Part shown: in pieces, positions 22,181 through 34,074 of the stretch
How positions within the stretch are numbered: position 1 is the stretch's first letter
Layout of the letters: the number at the start of each line of letters is the position of its first letter
Assembly (NCBI GenBank): GCA_030248065.1
Contig: JASAMV010006042.1
Coordinates: 1-64,000, forward strand
DNA from: Rhynchonema sp. JSB1_4
Lineage: Eukaryota; Nematoda; Chromadorea; Monhysterida; Xyalidae
Direction: 5' to 3'
DNA length: 64,000 nucleotides
Position numbers and translations under genes: made by a program
Notes under the pieces: generated by a model
Seen by the model: only the letters and a program-made list of their open reading frames with translations
Database searches by the model: none
Told to the model about the DNA's origin: nothing

Positions 22181-22366
22181 AAGGCAAACTACGCCAATAC
22201 GAGCCCGATTTCGGAGTTGGTGCACTAGCAAAACGAAAAGAAAGATAAATCCTCATGCACCACGTGGTATTCCACAACGTGCAACGTTTCCCAAATCAGC
22301 AGCCACGTATGAATGTTTCACTAATCTAGCACCTCCGAAATCGGGCTCGTGTTGGCGTAGTGTTAC
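22181..22366 (+). mobile_element. MITE family 1, copy c
   Basis: About 186 bases, similar to 6981-7167, with the left end AAGGCAAACTACGCC intact and the right end degraded after GTTGGCGTAG. It is inserted in the right arm of foldback 20745-22768. Confidence 0.8.
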
Positions 22367-22774
22367 TATACTTGGTACGCCGCATCATATAACAGCATGA
22401 TACAAGGCATTACAGATGTCATTGGTACATAATACACGATTGAACTTGGCACGCCTCATTTGAAGTGGGTGTGACTTTCGCACGCCTCAATTGATGTCAT
22501 ACATCTTTTGCGCGCCTCATCTGACGTCTGATGTCTTTCGCGCGCCCCATTTGGCGTCGGGTGTCCTTCGTACGCCTCATTTGGCGTCAGTTGTCTTTCG
22601 TACGCCTCATTTGACGTCGGATGTCTTTCGCACCCCTCATCTTGGCCGATTTTGGCACGCCTCACCGTACGTCGGACGCCTCATTTGACGCAATTTGCCT
22701 TTCGCACGCCTCATTTGAAGGGCTGCACTTCGCACGCCCCGACCGAGTCACTAATTCAACATGTATGGACTACA

Positions 22775-24927
22775 ATAACATTGACCAATTGAAATGAGCA
22801 ACGCCTCTTTTCTATCTGAGACGCAACACTGACGCATGTTGTTTGTAACATCACCACATCTGCGATTCACATCAAGTTCAGTTTGGTACATACGTAATGG
22901 TTGTACTGGTTTGGGGTTAGGTGGGTGTGTTGTGCGTCCCAAAAACAAACACAGACAATTGACGCCAGCCAGACGGACGGCCGTGTGCGACAATCTGATG
23001 ATTCGAACCTTACGTGATGATTTTATGACCGTTTTTTTCGAACACACGCGTGCTGACTGATGATGAGTTATGTATGCATTTGGCTTTTGTATGTGCTTAT
23101 AATTTTGGTATTTGTGGGTCTGCAGACGCTTCGTAACATTTTGTTACTATACAGTAATGTTCTGTTGCTTCGACGTTTTCATTATTTCTAATCATATGGT
23201 GCAATCTTGTAGTTTTTGCATCATACATCGCGGACGAGCAGTTTCAGTCGGCCGACTCGGCATATAATGTATAGGTACATCTTCGTTCGGAAAGTTCATT
23301 TCCAATTATCCGTTTCAAAGTTGAGCGTTGACAAACAACACCGCAAATGACGTTTCTGCACATTCTTCCGCTTACGAAACAGCTAATCATTTTGACTTGT
23401 CCAGAGACCTCGAAGATCAGCCATTGAACAGCAGCAGCTGCGAACAACTTCTTGTTCTTTTAGATTTTAAAGAGCAGTCAACTCATCATCATCATCTGTT
23501 CACACGGGAGCACTTCGAATGGAAATGAACACATTCCTAACATTCTTTCGCCTGCCTCCTGAGCGCAACACCGCAGGTGGGCTCAAGCGCTTTTGCACGA
23601 TCTTGCGCGCAAACAGATTTATGATCTCTTTCAAAGATGTTGAACGATTAAAACCAGGTACAATAATGCATCCTGTATAGTGCGCTTTGCTTTGAACTAC
23701 ATGCCTGCGTCTTTATGTTGCGGCTACAGTAATCCGACCACACTGTGCACATGCATTACATTCAGCAATTCTGAGCAATGGCCACAACCGGTATTGAATA
23801 CCAAAAGCAGGAAAATCGCACCTCATTTTTTTTGAAATAACACAGTTTTTCAGCCCACAACTCTTCGCATTCGCGCTGTTGCATTTTTGGTTCCTTGAAG
23901 CGGTCTTTTTGAGCTGTATGTGGTGCAACCGTGGATTGATGTGAAGCAATTCTTTGGGCCACTGAAATAACGTTTGTGCCATAGTTCTTTTCATTCATAC
24001 TTTCAGCTTCGAAATGCGAAGGCAGATTTGTGAATGAGACATTTTTGCTGCGAGACACGCTGTGAGAAATGCCTTCCGGTGGACGTGCGCCATGTACACA
24101 TAGAGCTCCTCCAGGTAAACTGCTAGAGAGCCCGTTGTTCCATTATAACCCACTATAGGTGTGTATACTTTGGCTTGTCTGCACACAAAATTTGTGTGCA
24201 CTTTTCAGAAATAATAGAAGCGGCAATGGGCTTCGAGTGGTAAACCTGACCCATAAACACCACAAGGTGGCACCGCGTGCGAAATCTGAGGCGGTTTATT
24301 TGCGCGCGCGCACTGGCTGGACACTACATATGTAGGTTCGCGCATTGTTTTCCTTTCTGCAAGACAAAGAGCCAAATGAAACTTTTGCAACAGATTCACC
24401 AGCTTTAGATTTTTGCTCCATGGGTCGATAATCTGGTAGTGCATGCACCTGCCGTGCCCTACTCTTGTTTACGAATTTGCCACTCTGGCTCCTCGAACCA
24501 AATCTCAACGAAAGCACACACAGTCGGTTCCGAACTAGTGTAGTGCCCAGTTGGTCTGTCATCAATCAGTGGCATCCGGCTGTGTTATATGCTTTATGCT
24601 TGCTTCCGGTACGTGCAGGTATGGGGCGGCCTATGACTTCCTCGTTCGTTGAGCCCTGCTCACAGCGAAAGTCACTTAATGACTATCAGCAGGGTCACCG
24701 GTTAATGGAACCCAAAAAACTGAAACTCACGGTATCGTTTGACGTCACCGGCGCCAGTCATTTCTCTGAGTGTGGTCACGGCTCTACAGCCGTCGTTTTT
24801 TGGCCAAGTTAATGTAACCCGCTCTTTCCCAGAATAGTAAGTGTGACTTTTTGTTTTTTTTGGCTCACCCAATTCCTGCCTGCACACAGTACACTGATGT
24901 TGTTTTTCGCGTGCAGAACACTTCTGT
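22775..24927. other. Spacer with broken minus-strand reading frames, possible transposon remains
   Basis: No intact gene. Overlapping minus-strand frames (24702-24947, 24296-24565, 23995-24201, 23762-24058) sit in different phases. The first holds a Cys-x2-Cys group followed by His and Tyr-Tyr, as seen in zinc-binding parts of some transposases. This may be a decayed transposase, but no catalytic motif can be shown and the call is weak. Confidence 0.3.
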
Positions 24928-24931
24928 TTAA

Positions 24932-26015
24932 AGGTGCTGGTTAACAACCCTTCGACCGCGCTTGATCTTGGGGGTAGTATATTTTAACAAAGTTTGGACA
25001 TCGTGTTACTCGACCCTAATCTGGCGAACCGATTGGTTGCTTCCTGATGTTTCACGGCCACGTTGAAGTTTGCACCTGGTGAATAAGTCCGAAAAAATTT
25101 GAAATGCTGCTGTGACACGAATAGGCTGTTTCAAAGTTTGATACTGGAGTGACAGCAACCTCCAACATTGTGGCGAAAACCGCAATGCACAATAGCTATT
25201 GAAACGTCCGCATTGTTGAATAAAAAAATAAAAGGTTTCAGAAACCTGGCCATTTTTTGTTAGGATTTTCTACTCGTATAATTTTAAGCATCTGTGGTGA
25301 ATGAAATAAGCTGTCAATTACAAATAAAAATCCTCTAATTATCAAGTTTTTTGTTTGTGCTCCCCAGTTTTCAAAACCCTACACAGCTCACACAATGTTT
25401 ACCACAACATGCGCAAGGCAGCCATTCCACAGCGCACACACACACAAAGCTTGCCAGCAGTGAAACATTACTGTGTTGTCGCTACCGGCTGTGTGTTGTC
25501 GTTGTGTGTGCGCTGTGGAATGGCTGCCTTTCGCATGTTGTGGTAAACATTGTGTGAGCTGTGTAGGGTTTTGAAAGCTGGGAAGCACAAACAAAAATCT
25601 TGATGATTAGAGGATTTTTATTTGTAATTGACAACTTATTTCATTCACCACAGATGCTTAAAATTATACGAGTAGAAAATCCTAACAAAAAATGGCCAGG
25701 TTTCTGAAACCTTTTATTTTTTTATTCAACAATGCGGACGTTTCAATAGCTATTGTGCATTGCGGTTTTCGCCACAATGTTGGAGGTTGCTGTCACTCCA
25801 GTATCAAACTTTGAAACAGCCTATTCGTGTCACAGCAGCGTTTCAAATTTTTTCGTTTTTTTTTCACCAGGCGCAAACTTCAACGTGGCCGTGAAACATC
25901 AGGAAGCAACCAATCGGCTTGCCAGATTAGGGTCGAGTAACACGATATCCAAACTTTGTTTATATACACTATCCCCCAAGATCAAGATCGGTCGAAGGGT
26001 TGTTAACCAGCACCT
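24932..26015. mobile_element. Long palindrome, about 540-base arms, TTAA target duplication
   Basis: The sequence reads nearly the same on both strands from 24932 to 26015, with the centre near 25475. The ends are AGGTGCTGGTTAACAACC and its complement, flanked by TTAA at 24928-24931 and 26016-26019. TTAA targets are typical of piggyBac and Kolobok elements; the assignment is inference. The arms hold no credible gene. Arm mismatches are few, so formation or gene conversion is recent. Confidence 0.85.
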
Positions 26016-26349
26016 TTAAAATGCTTGAACGTACGTATACAGTCCTGTGTAATGACTGATAGGTCACATTGTATTAAAAGTGATAACACTGGTGCTTATG
26101 GACCGCATTTTTACTGATAAGTCGTAAAATGAGCTCTACATACATTGTGTGGCATTTTTATAGGACATTACGTTTATACTGTTCATGAAAACCTCTTGAT
26201 ACCCTGGCTTCCTCCATTTTGCCTGCACCGTGCACCCGGTGTGGCAGCACTCGCACCACGTGCTTCAAATCAACACAGGTGACCTCGTCTGCCCAACAGA
26301 TACTTTATGTTTACAGAACTGGTGATCCGATAACATACATACATACATA

Positions 26350-26670
26350 TTGGTCGCACAATGACTAATGGAGAATTTACCCAAAATTCAAAGGATGGAC
26401 CCTGATTCAGGCTCAGCCACGCTCAACTACTGTTTAACCACTAAGCTACTTGTGTGTCCGACAAAACATTTTCATCTGAAGATATTAACCAGTAGAACAA
26501 CCACCAGCTGACAGCAACGTGGTTGTTTTGGTGGTTATTTTCACGTGAAAATGTTTCATGAGAAATACAAGTAACTGAGTGGTTAACAGTGACTGAGCGT
26601 GGCAGTTCCTGAATCAGGGTCCATCCTTTGACTTTTGGATAAATTCTCCATTAGTCATTGTGCGACCAAT
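26350..26670. mobile_element. Inverted-repeat MITE, likely TA target
   Basis: 321 bases with ends TTGGTCGCACAATGACTAAT and complement; about 55 bases of each arm are nearly identical (GGATGGACCCTGATTCAGG inside). TA flanks both ends (26348-26349 and 26671-26672), fitting Tc1/mariner-type insertion; an ACAT duplication shifted by one base is also possible. Non-coding. Confidence 0.75.
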
Positions 26671-26913
26671 ACATGTACTATGCATCTGAAACTATTTTTT
26701 TTCAGGGTTTGGACTTAGTAGCTCTGGCTAAAGTTTATAAACCAACATGTCAATTCATATGTCTGTATGATCCAACGACGTCCAAGGCTTTTTGGGCTTG
26801 TTTGACTTCTCCAAACCACAAAACGTTTCATCGCGTTGACAAGGATGCACGCTTGAATAATGTTTGTATCATACTGTACAGCTGCATTTTAGCGGCGGAT
26901 GTCTGGTCATATC

Positions 26914-27872
26914 GGTTCCGTATCTTTTCGGTCCAGCGTACTTTTCGGTCCACAGTACTTTTCGGTCCATGTCACCTTTCGGTCCAGGTGCTTTTCGGTC
27001 CACAAACATTTCGGTCCAGGTACTTTTCGGACCAGGTACGATTCGGTCCAGGTACATTTCGGTCCACGAACCTTTCGGTCCAGGTTCGTTTCGGTCCATG
27101 TACTTTTCGGTCGACCCCAATTGTTTGAGTCCCTGGTTCAAAATGCGCTGCAAATCAAAAGAACATCGATAATCAGTACCGCATGGCCAAAAAATCCCTT
27201 TCCATAGCAAAGAGCCGCAGATGCATTACCCATGCGCGCCCCAGCTCGTTGCTTATGTTGTCTCGTTGAAACATCAAGCTTGTACGGCTTGTTCAGGGAT
27301 AGGCATTTTATTTTTTTTTATTTTTACATATTCTCCCACAACAACTTAGGCGTATACTTGTCGTGAGGTTTAGGCTTGTGGCAGTTTCTAAACCTCACCC
27401 GCCTCACACCACCTCAAATGTATCAATACACTCAGTGTAAGCCTAAGCTTACACATATGCCTAAGCCTGACGACAAGTGTACGCCTAAGCCCATATCCCT
27501 GAACAAGCCATACAAGCTTGATGTTTCAACGAGACAGCATAAGCAACCGAGCTTGGGTAATGCACTCGTAACCCTTTACTATGGAAAGGGATTTGTTGGT
27601 CATGCAGTACTGATCATCGATGTTCTTTTGATTTGCAGCGCATTTTGAACCAGGGACTCAAATAATTGGGGTGGACCGAAAAGTACATGGACCGAAACGA
27701 ACCTGGACCGAAAGGTTCGTGGACCGAAATGTACCTGAACCGAATCGTACCTGGTCCGAAAAGTACCTGGACCGAAATGTTTGTGGACCGAAAAGCACCT
27801 GGACCGAAAGGTAACATGGACCGAAAAGTACTGTGGACCGAAAAGTACGCTGGACCGAAAAGATACGGAAGC
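26914..27872. mobile_element. Foldback element with CGGTCC minisatellite arms, exact 8-base target duplication
   Basis: The ends are GGTTCCGTATCTTTTCGGTC and, inverted, GCTTCCGTATCTTTTCGGTC. GTCATATC is duplicated on both sides (26906-26913 and 27873-27880). Each arm is an array of about a dozen 15-18 base units of the form TTTTCGGTCCAGGTAC. The inner arms are complementary too (for example CAAGCTTGATGTTTCAACGA on the right). The centre is built of short AGGCTTA-like words. An eight-base duplication fits hAT-like or Foldback-like transposition. No protein is encoded. Confidence 0.88.
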
Positions 27873-27929
27873 GTCATATCTAGTATCAATTGATCAGTCT
27901 GCCATGCTCAGGCGCTGATCGTTTGCACT

Positions 27930-28582
27930 CAGGGTTGGATTTAAAAAAAGTAAAAAAATTTTTGTAAAAAATTTTTTATTTTAAAATTTTAAAAAGTAAG
28001 TCCACTTTTTTCGTTATTTTCTGACTTCGTTAAGGTAAAAAGGCATGTTTTCATGTGTTTAACTGCTCATGATTCTCAAAAAATTGCCTGCGGCGCTTAT
28101 ATTTCAGTTTGAAATGGTGTTGTGGTGGACTCACACAGTTCCCACGTATACTGTACAGTTATTGAGCGTGTCGTAAGCAATCGACAGACTACACGTTGCT
28201 CGCCTGTTTGCAATGGTCGTGGATTAGTCATTTGCTGCTTTTGTGACACAAAATGAGCATGGTGTAAGTCTTTATCTCTTTTAAAATTTATCCCCAAATT
28301 CACAAACAGAAGGTTGGTTTTCCCTCTGTCATATATACCCACAGAGTTACCTTCGAGGTTCTCAAAGTCATGACCAAAGGGTGATCGACGTAAACAATGC
28401 AAGTCAGTGGAAAAGTTCTCTTTTGTGTGCCTCAAAACATACCTTACTAACATGATTTCAACATATTCATTTTTCAAGCAGCCAATTTTTTGGGGGTCCG
28501 GAATAAAAAAAGTGATTTTTTTAAAAAATTTAAAATTTTTTGTTAAAAAGTTCTATTTCAAAAATTTTTTTATCCAACCCTG
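27930..28582. mobile_element. Non-autonomous hAT-type element, 8-base target duplication
   Basis: Starts CAGGGTTGGAT and ends ATCCAACCCTG, with TTTGCACT duplicated exactly at 27922-27929 and 28583-28590. The ends are followed by A/T-rich stretches; the middle is unrelated filler without a transposase. CAG-start ends plus eight-base duplications are hAT hallmarks. Confidence 0.88.
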
Positions 28583-28743
28583 TTTGCACTACCGTCAACT
28601 TTCAAACTCACTATTCTCCAAAAATGCCCCCAACTGTTGGTTCTTTTTGTTTGACAAGGGACGGTTATGCTTTGCGTTGTCGACTCTCTTTTGTTTTCGA
28701 AACACATGAAACAATCCGGCTTCCAGCCCAGCGTCTCATTTTT

Positions 28744-29104
28744 GGTGGTTGGACCTTATGTATCGTCCGTCCATCAGCTCATGGCACTTTATGTTGCTGC
28801 TGGCTGGTTTGTTCCCTTCCTCCACGTTCTAATGAGAGAGAAATTGAGTGTGACCGATTTTGCAAAAGAAACTAAAAAATAACAAAGTGTGTCGAAAAAG
28901 ATTGAATTCGATCAAATTTAATGTTAAATTAAATTAAAATCGATAAAACACTTCAATTTCATAAAAACCACAATCTGGGAGCAAAAATAATTTTTTTCGG
29001 AAACCCAATTTCTCTTTCATTAGAACGTGGAGGAAGAGAACAAGTTGGACAGCAGCATCACATAGTGACATGAGCTGACGGGCGGACTATACATGCGCAC
29101 CGCC
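28744..29104. mobile_element. Inverted-repeat element
   Basis: Arms centred near 28925 share CTTCCTCCACGTTCTAATGA, GTCAGCTCATG-like and GTCCGCCCG-like blocks in inverted order. The ends are imprecise (GGTGGTTGG on the left, GGCGGTGCG inverted on the right). About 360 bases, non-coding. Confidence 0.6.
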
Positions 29105-29344
29105 ATGGAGAAGCGAATATTTATGAAAGTAACAATCTGGGTTACATGAAACTTGTGTGAACTGCTCGGTGGTCTTGTTTTGCGAATTCAGGGCTTGCGA
29201 TAAACGTTGTGCAAAAAGCTGATATCAAAACGCCCATATTTTTAGATAAAAAACGTTCCAAATAATAGCCCGTGCAAAAATATGAATGAGCATCAATACT
29301 TCACGAACGCTGCATTAGTCGTGTGACGGAACGAGAGAGAGATA

Positions 29345-31188
29345 ATGTTCTCAAAACGAAATTCAGCATTAACTTTGATTCACTGGATGACCATTCGCTA
29401 CCTGTTGCTTGCCTGTATTGTCAAGGAATGCCAGTCAGCAGTGGCAGACTTCCGTCGGTCATCGAGCAATCGACGAAGCAGCAGCAACAGCTTGCCATCC
29501 AACCAAAGGCATCGTCAATATCCGCCCCTGCGCGAAGACTTGGATCGACAACTACTGATTCAGGAAAGCAGTCGATTGGCGGAATCGCATTTGATGAAAA
29601 GCCACGCCGAATTTCTGCGTCATTCGCAGCAACAGTTCAAAATGCTCGAGAAACACGACTATCAAGACCCGGCGCTGCTGAATCCGGCGCAGAAACGGGC
29701 GCAAGCGCAAGCGACAAGCAGTCGTGATCGTAAGTGGGACTTTCCGAATGTGTTCGAGTCTGTGCTTGACTCTGTTTCACAGATACCCCCTGGACTGGAC
29801 TGGGCGGCTAACTGATGTGCGGCCAACTCAGATTGTCAACTAACGTCATCAACTCAAAGCAGCCCTGAGTACGCATATCATAAGCCGACAGGGCCAAGGC
29901 TCAGTATAATACGGTATTATGATGTACCACATAGTAAACGATTTGATCGATACCAAACCCTGAGTGAATGATAAGCACAGTATCAGCGACGTTATTATGA
30001 TCAGTACGTTGCAGCAATTGCGCAGCAAACGCACAGCCAGTTCACCGCAATTATATGTGCAGACATTAATCAGTCGAAAGGAGTGCGAACCGAAATCGCT
30101 TTGTGGCAATGATTCGTGTCAACTTTTCCAGCATCCGCTGACGGAGGGCGGAGTCAGCCCATTCTTGAGAGAGCCACATTTTGCCCAATAGAGTTTGCGT
30201 AGTATAGTTTTGACTAGTGTGAAAGTTGTTCCGCTACATTTGGTTATTACAACCACGATTGGTACGCCAACTCTTACCGTTGATATTCGACAAGTATGCC
30301 GGCGCAAGTGCCATTTTCGCAACCAGGTCATCTAGGGCATCAGATCCTCGTCAGTGCGAAAGTGCCGAAAGTGGCGCATCATCAGAGTCATTATGATCTG
30401 AAGTTTCGGTTACAATGCGGATTGGTTACAGTTTGACACCCAATTTGCAGTTTATGTCAAGCGGCGGGAAGTCGGCTATTTCGTGCGGTGTGGTATTGAT
30501 ACAAGCAGAGAACAACAATGGCTATACTTCAACTTCTGCCCACCAATTGCAGCAGGCACGTCCACAGCACATAAACATCGTCGAGTGCCGGGTCGTCGCC
30601 GTGCCTATCAATTGGCCACCAAAGAATCTCTACTCGAGCCAAACTGCACCGGCACACGCATGAAACAGAGGATCAGGGTGAAAGGGTGCAAGACGAAGGT
30701 GTTCATCAACAAGTAAGTGTGCTGTTCATTCGTAGTGCTTTCACCAGTTTGCGGAAAATTGTGTTTCAGTGTGAGACCTTAGAACTGCAGTTCAGAACCA
30801 AGATGCATGATAACCAAGATTAATCCTACCGTCATTCGGCGGTCCCAGTTTCAGTTCCCGACTGAACCTACTGTGGGAACTGGGAGCACCGGACTTGAAA
30901 AAAATTGTTTTCCAGCTTCGTGTTCCCTTCAGTGCCAATACATACTGCGCGCATTGCAGATTCTGCCACGGCACGTGTCGTTCATTCTTCATCCCGCGTC
31001 TGACCATTGGCAATCTACAAGCGGCATTCGAGTCCTGCAGCGCGTGTGTGCCGCGTGAGTACCACCCCGTTGTGGTCACACTCGACTGTCCAGATCTGGC
31101 ACAACGGCAGCTGCAGAAGACAATCGTCAGAATCAAAAGTTGTGCGTGCAAGGCCGTCGATGTTCGACACGACCAGGATGTCAAGTAG
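29345..31188 (+). CDS. Secreted DAN-domain cystine-knot protein, Gremlin-like (257 residues)
   Basis: Predicted extracellular antagonist of BMP/TGF-beta ligands. Three exons, 29345-29729, 30553-30712 and 30960-31188, join with phases closing exactly. The N-terminus has a hydrophobic signal sequence (IRYLLLACIVKE; a second ATG lies 14 codons in). A basic, Ser/Gln-rich linker of about 100 residues follows. The C-terminal domain, from about residue 155, has the nine cysteines of the Gremlin branch in order: NC, GC, FC, TC, SC, AC, DC, SC, AC. Landmarks are GCKTKVFINKFC, CRSFFIPR, ESCSAC and VTLDCP, then SCACKAVDV. This is closer to Gremlin than to Noggin or bursicon. The first intron (823 bases) holds no further exon I can support. 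Ligand specificity is inferred from the family. Confidence 0.9.
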
Positions 31189-34074
31189 CCAGTCAGTCGG
31201 TGTGTCTTTGGACTTGTTCACGACTTTTTTTGTGCTGAGCATAATCATCCACACATTTTGCAATACGTGAAGCCAAGCCCCATGAAGTTCACAATATGTG
31301 TTTGGAAATTTTTGTAAAGTTTTTACCCGCGTTGCGATTTCGCAAGTCCTGATGCAGAGCCCGATGTTTCTGTGCAGAAAGCTGTCCAATTCAAAGGCCG
31401 CAGGTATGTACATATGTAATAACTAGCATGCACCCATTGCGTCTATATGTAATTCTTCAGTTGGACTATTTTTATAATTTGTGCAGCATATTGTTTTGGC
31501 GTATCTTGTACTGTACCCTGCATCAAATAAGCACTTGCGGTCGTGGTTGGAAATCTTCAAGTACACGCTTCATTTCCGCTTGCCCATGTTCAAATTCTTC
31601 TGTCTTCTGGTATCAAGTTGCTCTTTATACTGTTGCCATCTTTTTCTGAAAGTTTTAAGCTGATGCTGCACAATAACATTTATTCAGTTCAATACATGTT
31701 ATACCTTGATTTGATTACCAGTACGATTTATTCTTGGATATACCACTGGCGTGTTGAATGCAACGACTCATTTGCGATTAAAAATGACGCGGGATAACAT
31801 GGTAAATAGTGTTGTTTCGTTCCTCCACATTTAAACGACCAAACGTTTTACTTTTATTCGTTTTTCGTATTTCATCGAACCGATGGGTTTGTCGCAATTT
31901 GCGCGGTCTGCTTGTTTGTTTGATTTGATCCGACCTCAATACACTGGCATGTCTCTTCGAAAGTATGAATGGCGTATGCGTTTTCGTGGCGAGTTTTGAT
32001 GGCTTGTTTTGTCGATTTTTGTGAACATGACGATTCCATTTCATTCAGTTTTGCATTAAAAAACATTGAATTCCAATTCACTTTTCGATTATTATTCACG
32101 ATCCTGGTCTTTTATTGATTGTCTGCCATGCGAATGATCAATTTTGATGGTTCAGGGCCGAATTTGAACACAACACTGTGAAAATTGATTGATGTTTTGC
32201 GATTTCTACATACTTTGATTTTTGTTGAGAATTGTTCATATTTTGTACATTCATGTACATAATATTTCAAATGGGTTCTCATTCGATTCCTCATACGAGT
32301 CAATTTTTTTGTGTGCTTTTAGCAAATGAATGACGTAGCAATTTCATCAAAAACAGTATCTTTCGATTTTCTTCGCTTTTCACTTCGCGCCCGGACATGT
32401 CAGTGAATTATGTGTTTTTCGATCGGTTTTATGTGATTTTTACTCGAATCTTTTTCAAAATAACAGATCACCTATGTGTTTGTTTCTGCTCGAAAACATT
32501 ATTGAACAGCGCTGGATAAAACGAAATTGCGTCGAACCCGTTTTTGCCTTCCTTGAATGCCACACCACACTCCACAGATTACACAAAATAAACTATAAAA
32601 TGCCAAACGCCCTTTGATCAACATCTTCATAAAGTTGGTAAACTCGGCAAGTTTGAGAAACGGCTTAACCAAACAGGATTACGCACAATATAATATCAAC
32701 GTCCTTGGTATAATTTCAAAGCTGATGCTGCATCTGTACCACAGTCCACAGAACACTTTGGGCTTTGGGCATATCAGCAGGGAAAAAAGCGCGGCGAACA
32801 AGAGAGTGTTGGCCACTGTGTCTTGTCAAGTCTCTTCCTAATATTATTTTGGAATTTGTTACTGTACTTCACCATGTGCACTGCTCGCAGTGGCTCTCTG
32901 CCCTCGCCATGCACAAATGTGACGAAACAACTCTGTCTTGAGTTTGCACGCAGTGGTATTACAGCCCAGCAATAAGATCTAGTGGTGGTGGGGCTTTTTG
33001 GAGGCAAATTTGCCAGACGCGTTCGCACTGACGAGCCCTGGCGCCTCGGTCTGTCTGCGAAAGCAGGACAATGTGTTGAAGGACCTCGTGCAGCGTTGAG
33101 AATCTGCACAGGTTTACACGTACTCAGCATTATCACCTATCAGGCCTGATCAGCGGCCCCAATCAAACCCGTCTGCGTCCGTTGTTATTGTCCCGCTGTT
33201 TTTTCGACTCTGGTTTGTTCGCCACACTTCAGTGTACATACATATTTCACAGCTGCACTTACAGTTCCAGTGCACAACGTGCAACGGCAACAAAAGTAAC
33301 AGGCTGACTGTGGTGGGTGGGGTGCCGCCCCAGCCACGCAGCAATATGCATCAAGTTCCGGCCCGACCCTGTGTGTATCTTGTTATACATATGTACATAT
33401 TTTATTATCAGTTGAAAAATCGCAATGCGTGCGATGATAAAATAACATTATGTTTGAGAATTTGGACGTGTTCTCTCACATGCCTGGTGACTGGCTTCAC
33501 ATTATACAATGGAACTGGAACAGGAGCCGAAACCGAATGGTGGTTCAAACTAGAATTCACCTTCTCGTGAACGAGCTCTGACGCAGCATGGGGCAAAAAA
33601 CGCAGTGGGCATTTAGCATCCAGTCACAGCTTGTGAACTTAATATTTTCTCACACTAACCTACTGTATGCAGCTTTAATAAACGTGCAACAGTTCAAAAA
33701 CTGAATTCAAAATTTTTCATGAATCTCGGTTGATTTGGTGAGGGAAAAACCGATGGCCGCTGACGACGATGAAACCGAGTCGTTAGTTTCTCTCCTTGTT
33801 TTCGTTTGGTGGCTGGACAAGACCACTTCGAGCAACGAAAAAGCAGAGCCAAAAGAGTAGCTTTAATTTTGGTACAATGGCTTAAAATTGGGCTTTAGTT
33901 TTTGTTATAGAGATTAGTCAGGTCGATTATGCACTACTCTCTCTCATTTGATCATAGTGTTACAGCTCAAACCGATATTCAATTCAAATGCCAGTTCGCC
34001 TTTCAAGTATATGTCGATTCATGACTTTCACAATCGTATTTTTTATTGTTCCAAAATATTGAGTCCAAACACGT
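31189..34074. other. A/T-rich spacer without recognised genes
   Basis: No supported gene. It may include the 3' UTR of the Gremlin-like gene and upstream exons or promoter of the sugar transporter. A 46-base G/C-rich word at 33022-33067 recurs inverted at 48632-48677 and is listed separately. Confidence 0.45.
33022..33067 (+). repeat. 46-base dispersed repeat, copy 1
   Basis: The stretch starting TTCGCACTGACGAGCCCTGG and ending CTGCGAAAGCAGG is identical, base for base, to the complement of 48632-48677. The flanks are unrelated. It is more G/C-rich than its surroundings. Confidence 0.8.

Larger units (their letters stand above)
20745..22768. mobile_element. Large foldback element with minisatellite arms and nested MITEs (2024 bases)
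   Basis: The ends CCATACATGTTGAATTAG and their complement are flanked by ACTACA on both sides (20739-20744 and 22769-22774), a six-base target duplication. Each outer arm is an array of units like AATGAGGCGTGCGAAAG (about 20800-21070 and, inverted, 22440-22740). The inner arms, about 21320-21600 and 21860-22150, are complementary and include ATCGATCGGTGA and CTTATATATGCAT. The left arm is interrupted by MITE family 2 (21137-21316), the right by MITE family 1 (22181-22366). I see no transposase frame; long open stretches are the array read through. Confidence 0.85.

Noticed and set aside
26930..27115. Evenly spaced short repeats resembling a CRISPR array
   Set aside because: Units are 15-18 bases without spacers, imperfect, mirrored in an inverted arm, and lie in a eukaryotic genome.
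26864..27210. Overlapping open frames on both strands with repeated Phe-Arg-Ser or Asp-Arg-Lys patterns
   Set aside because: They are the CGGTCC minisatellite of the foldback read in several phases. A mirrored set occurs in the other arm (27614-27893).
29964..30191. Open frame in the first intron of the Gremlin-like gene
   Set aside because: The flanking exons join directly in phase, and this frame has neither DAN-domain similarity nor matching splice phases.
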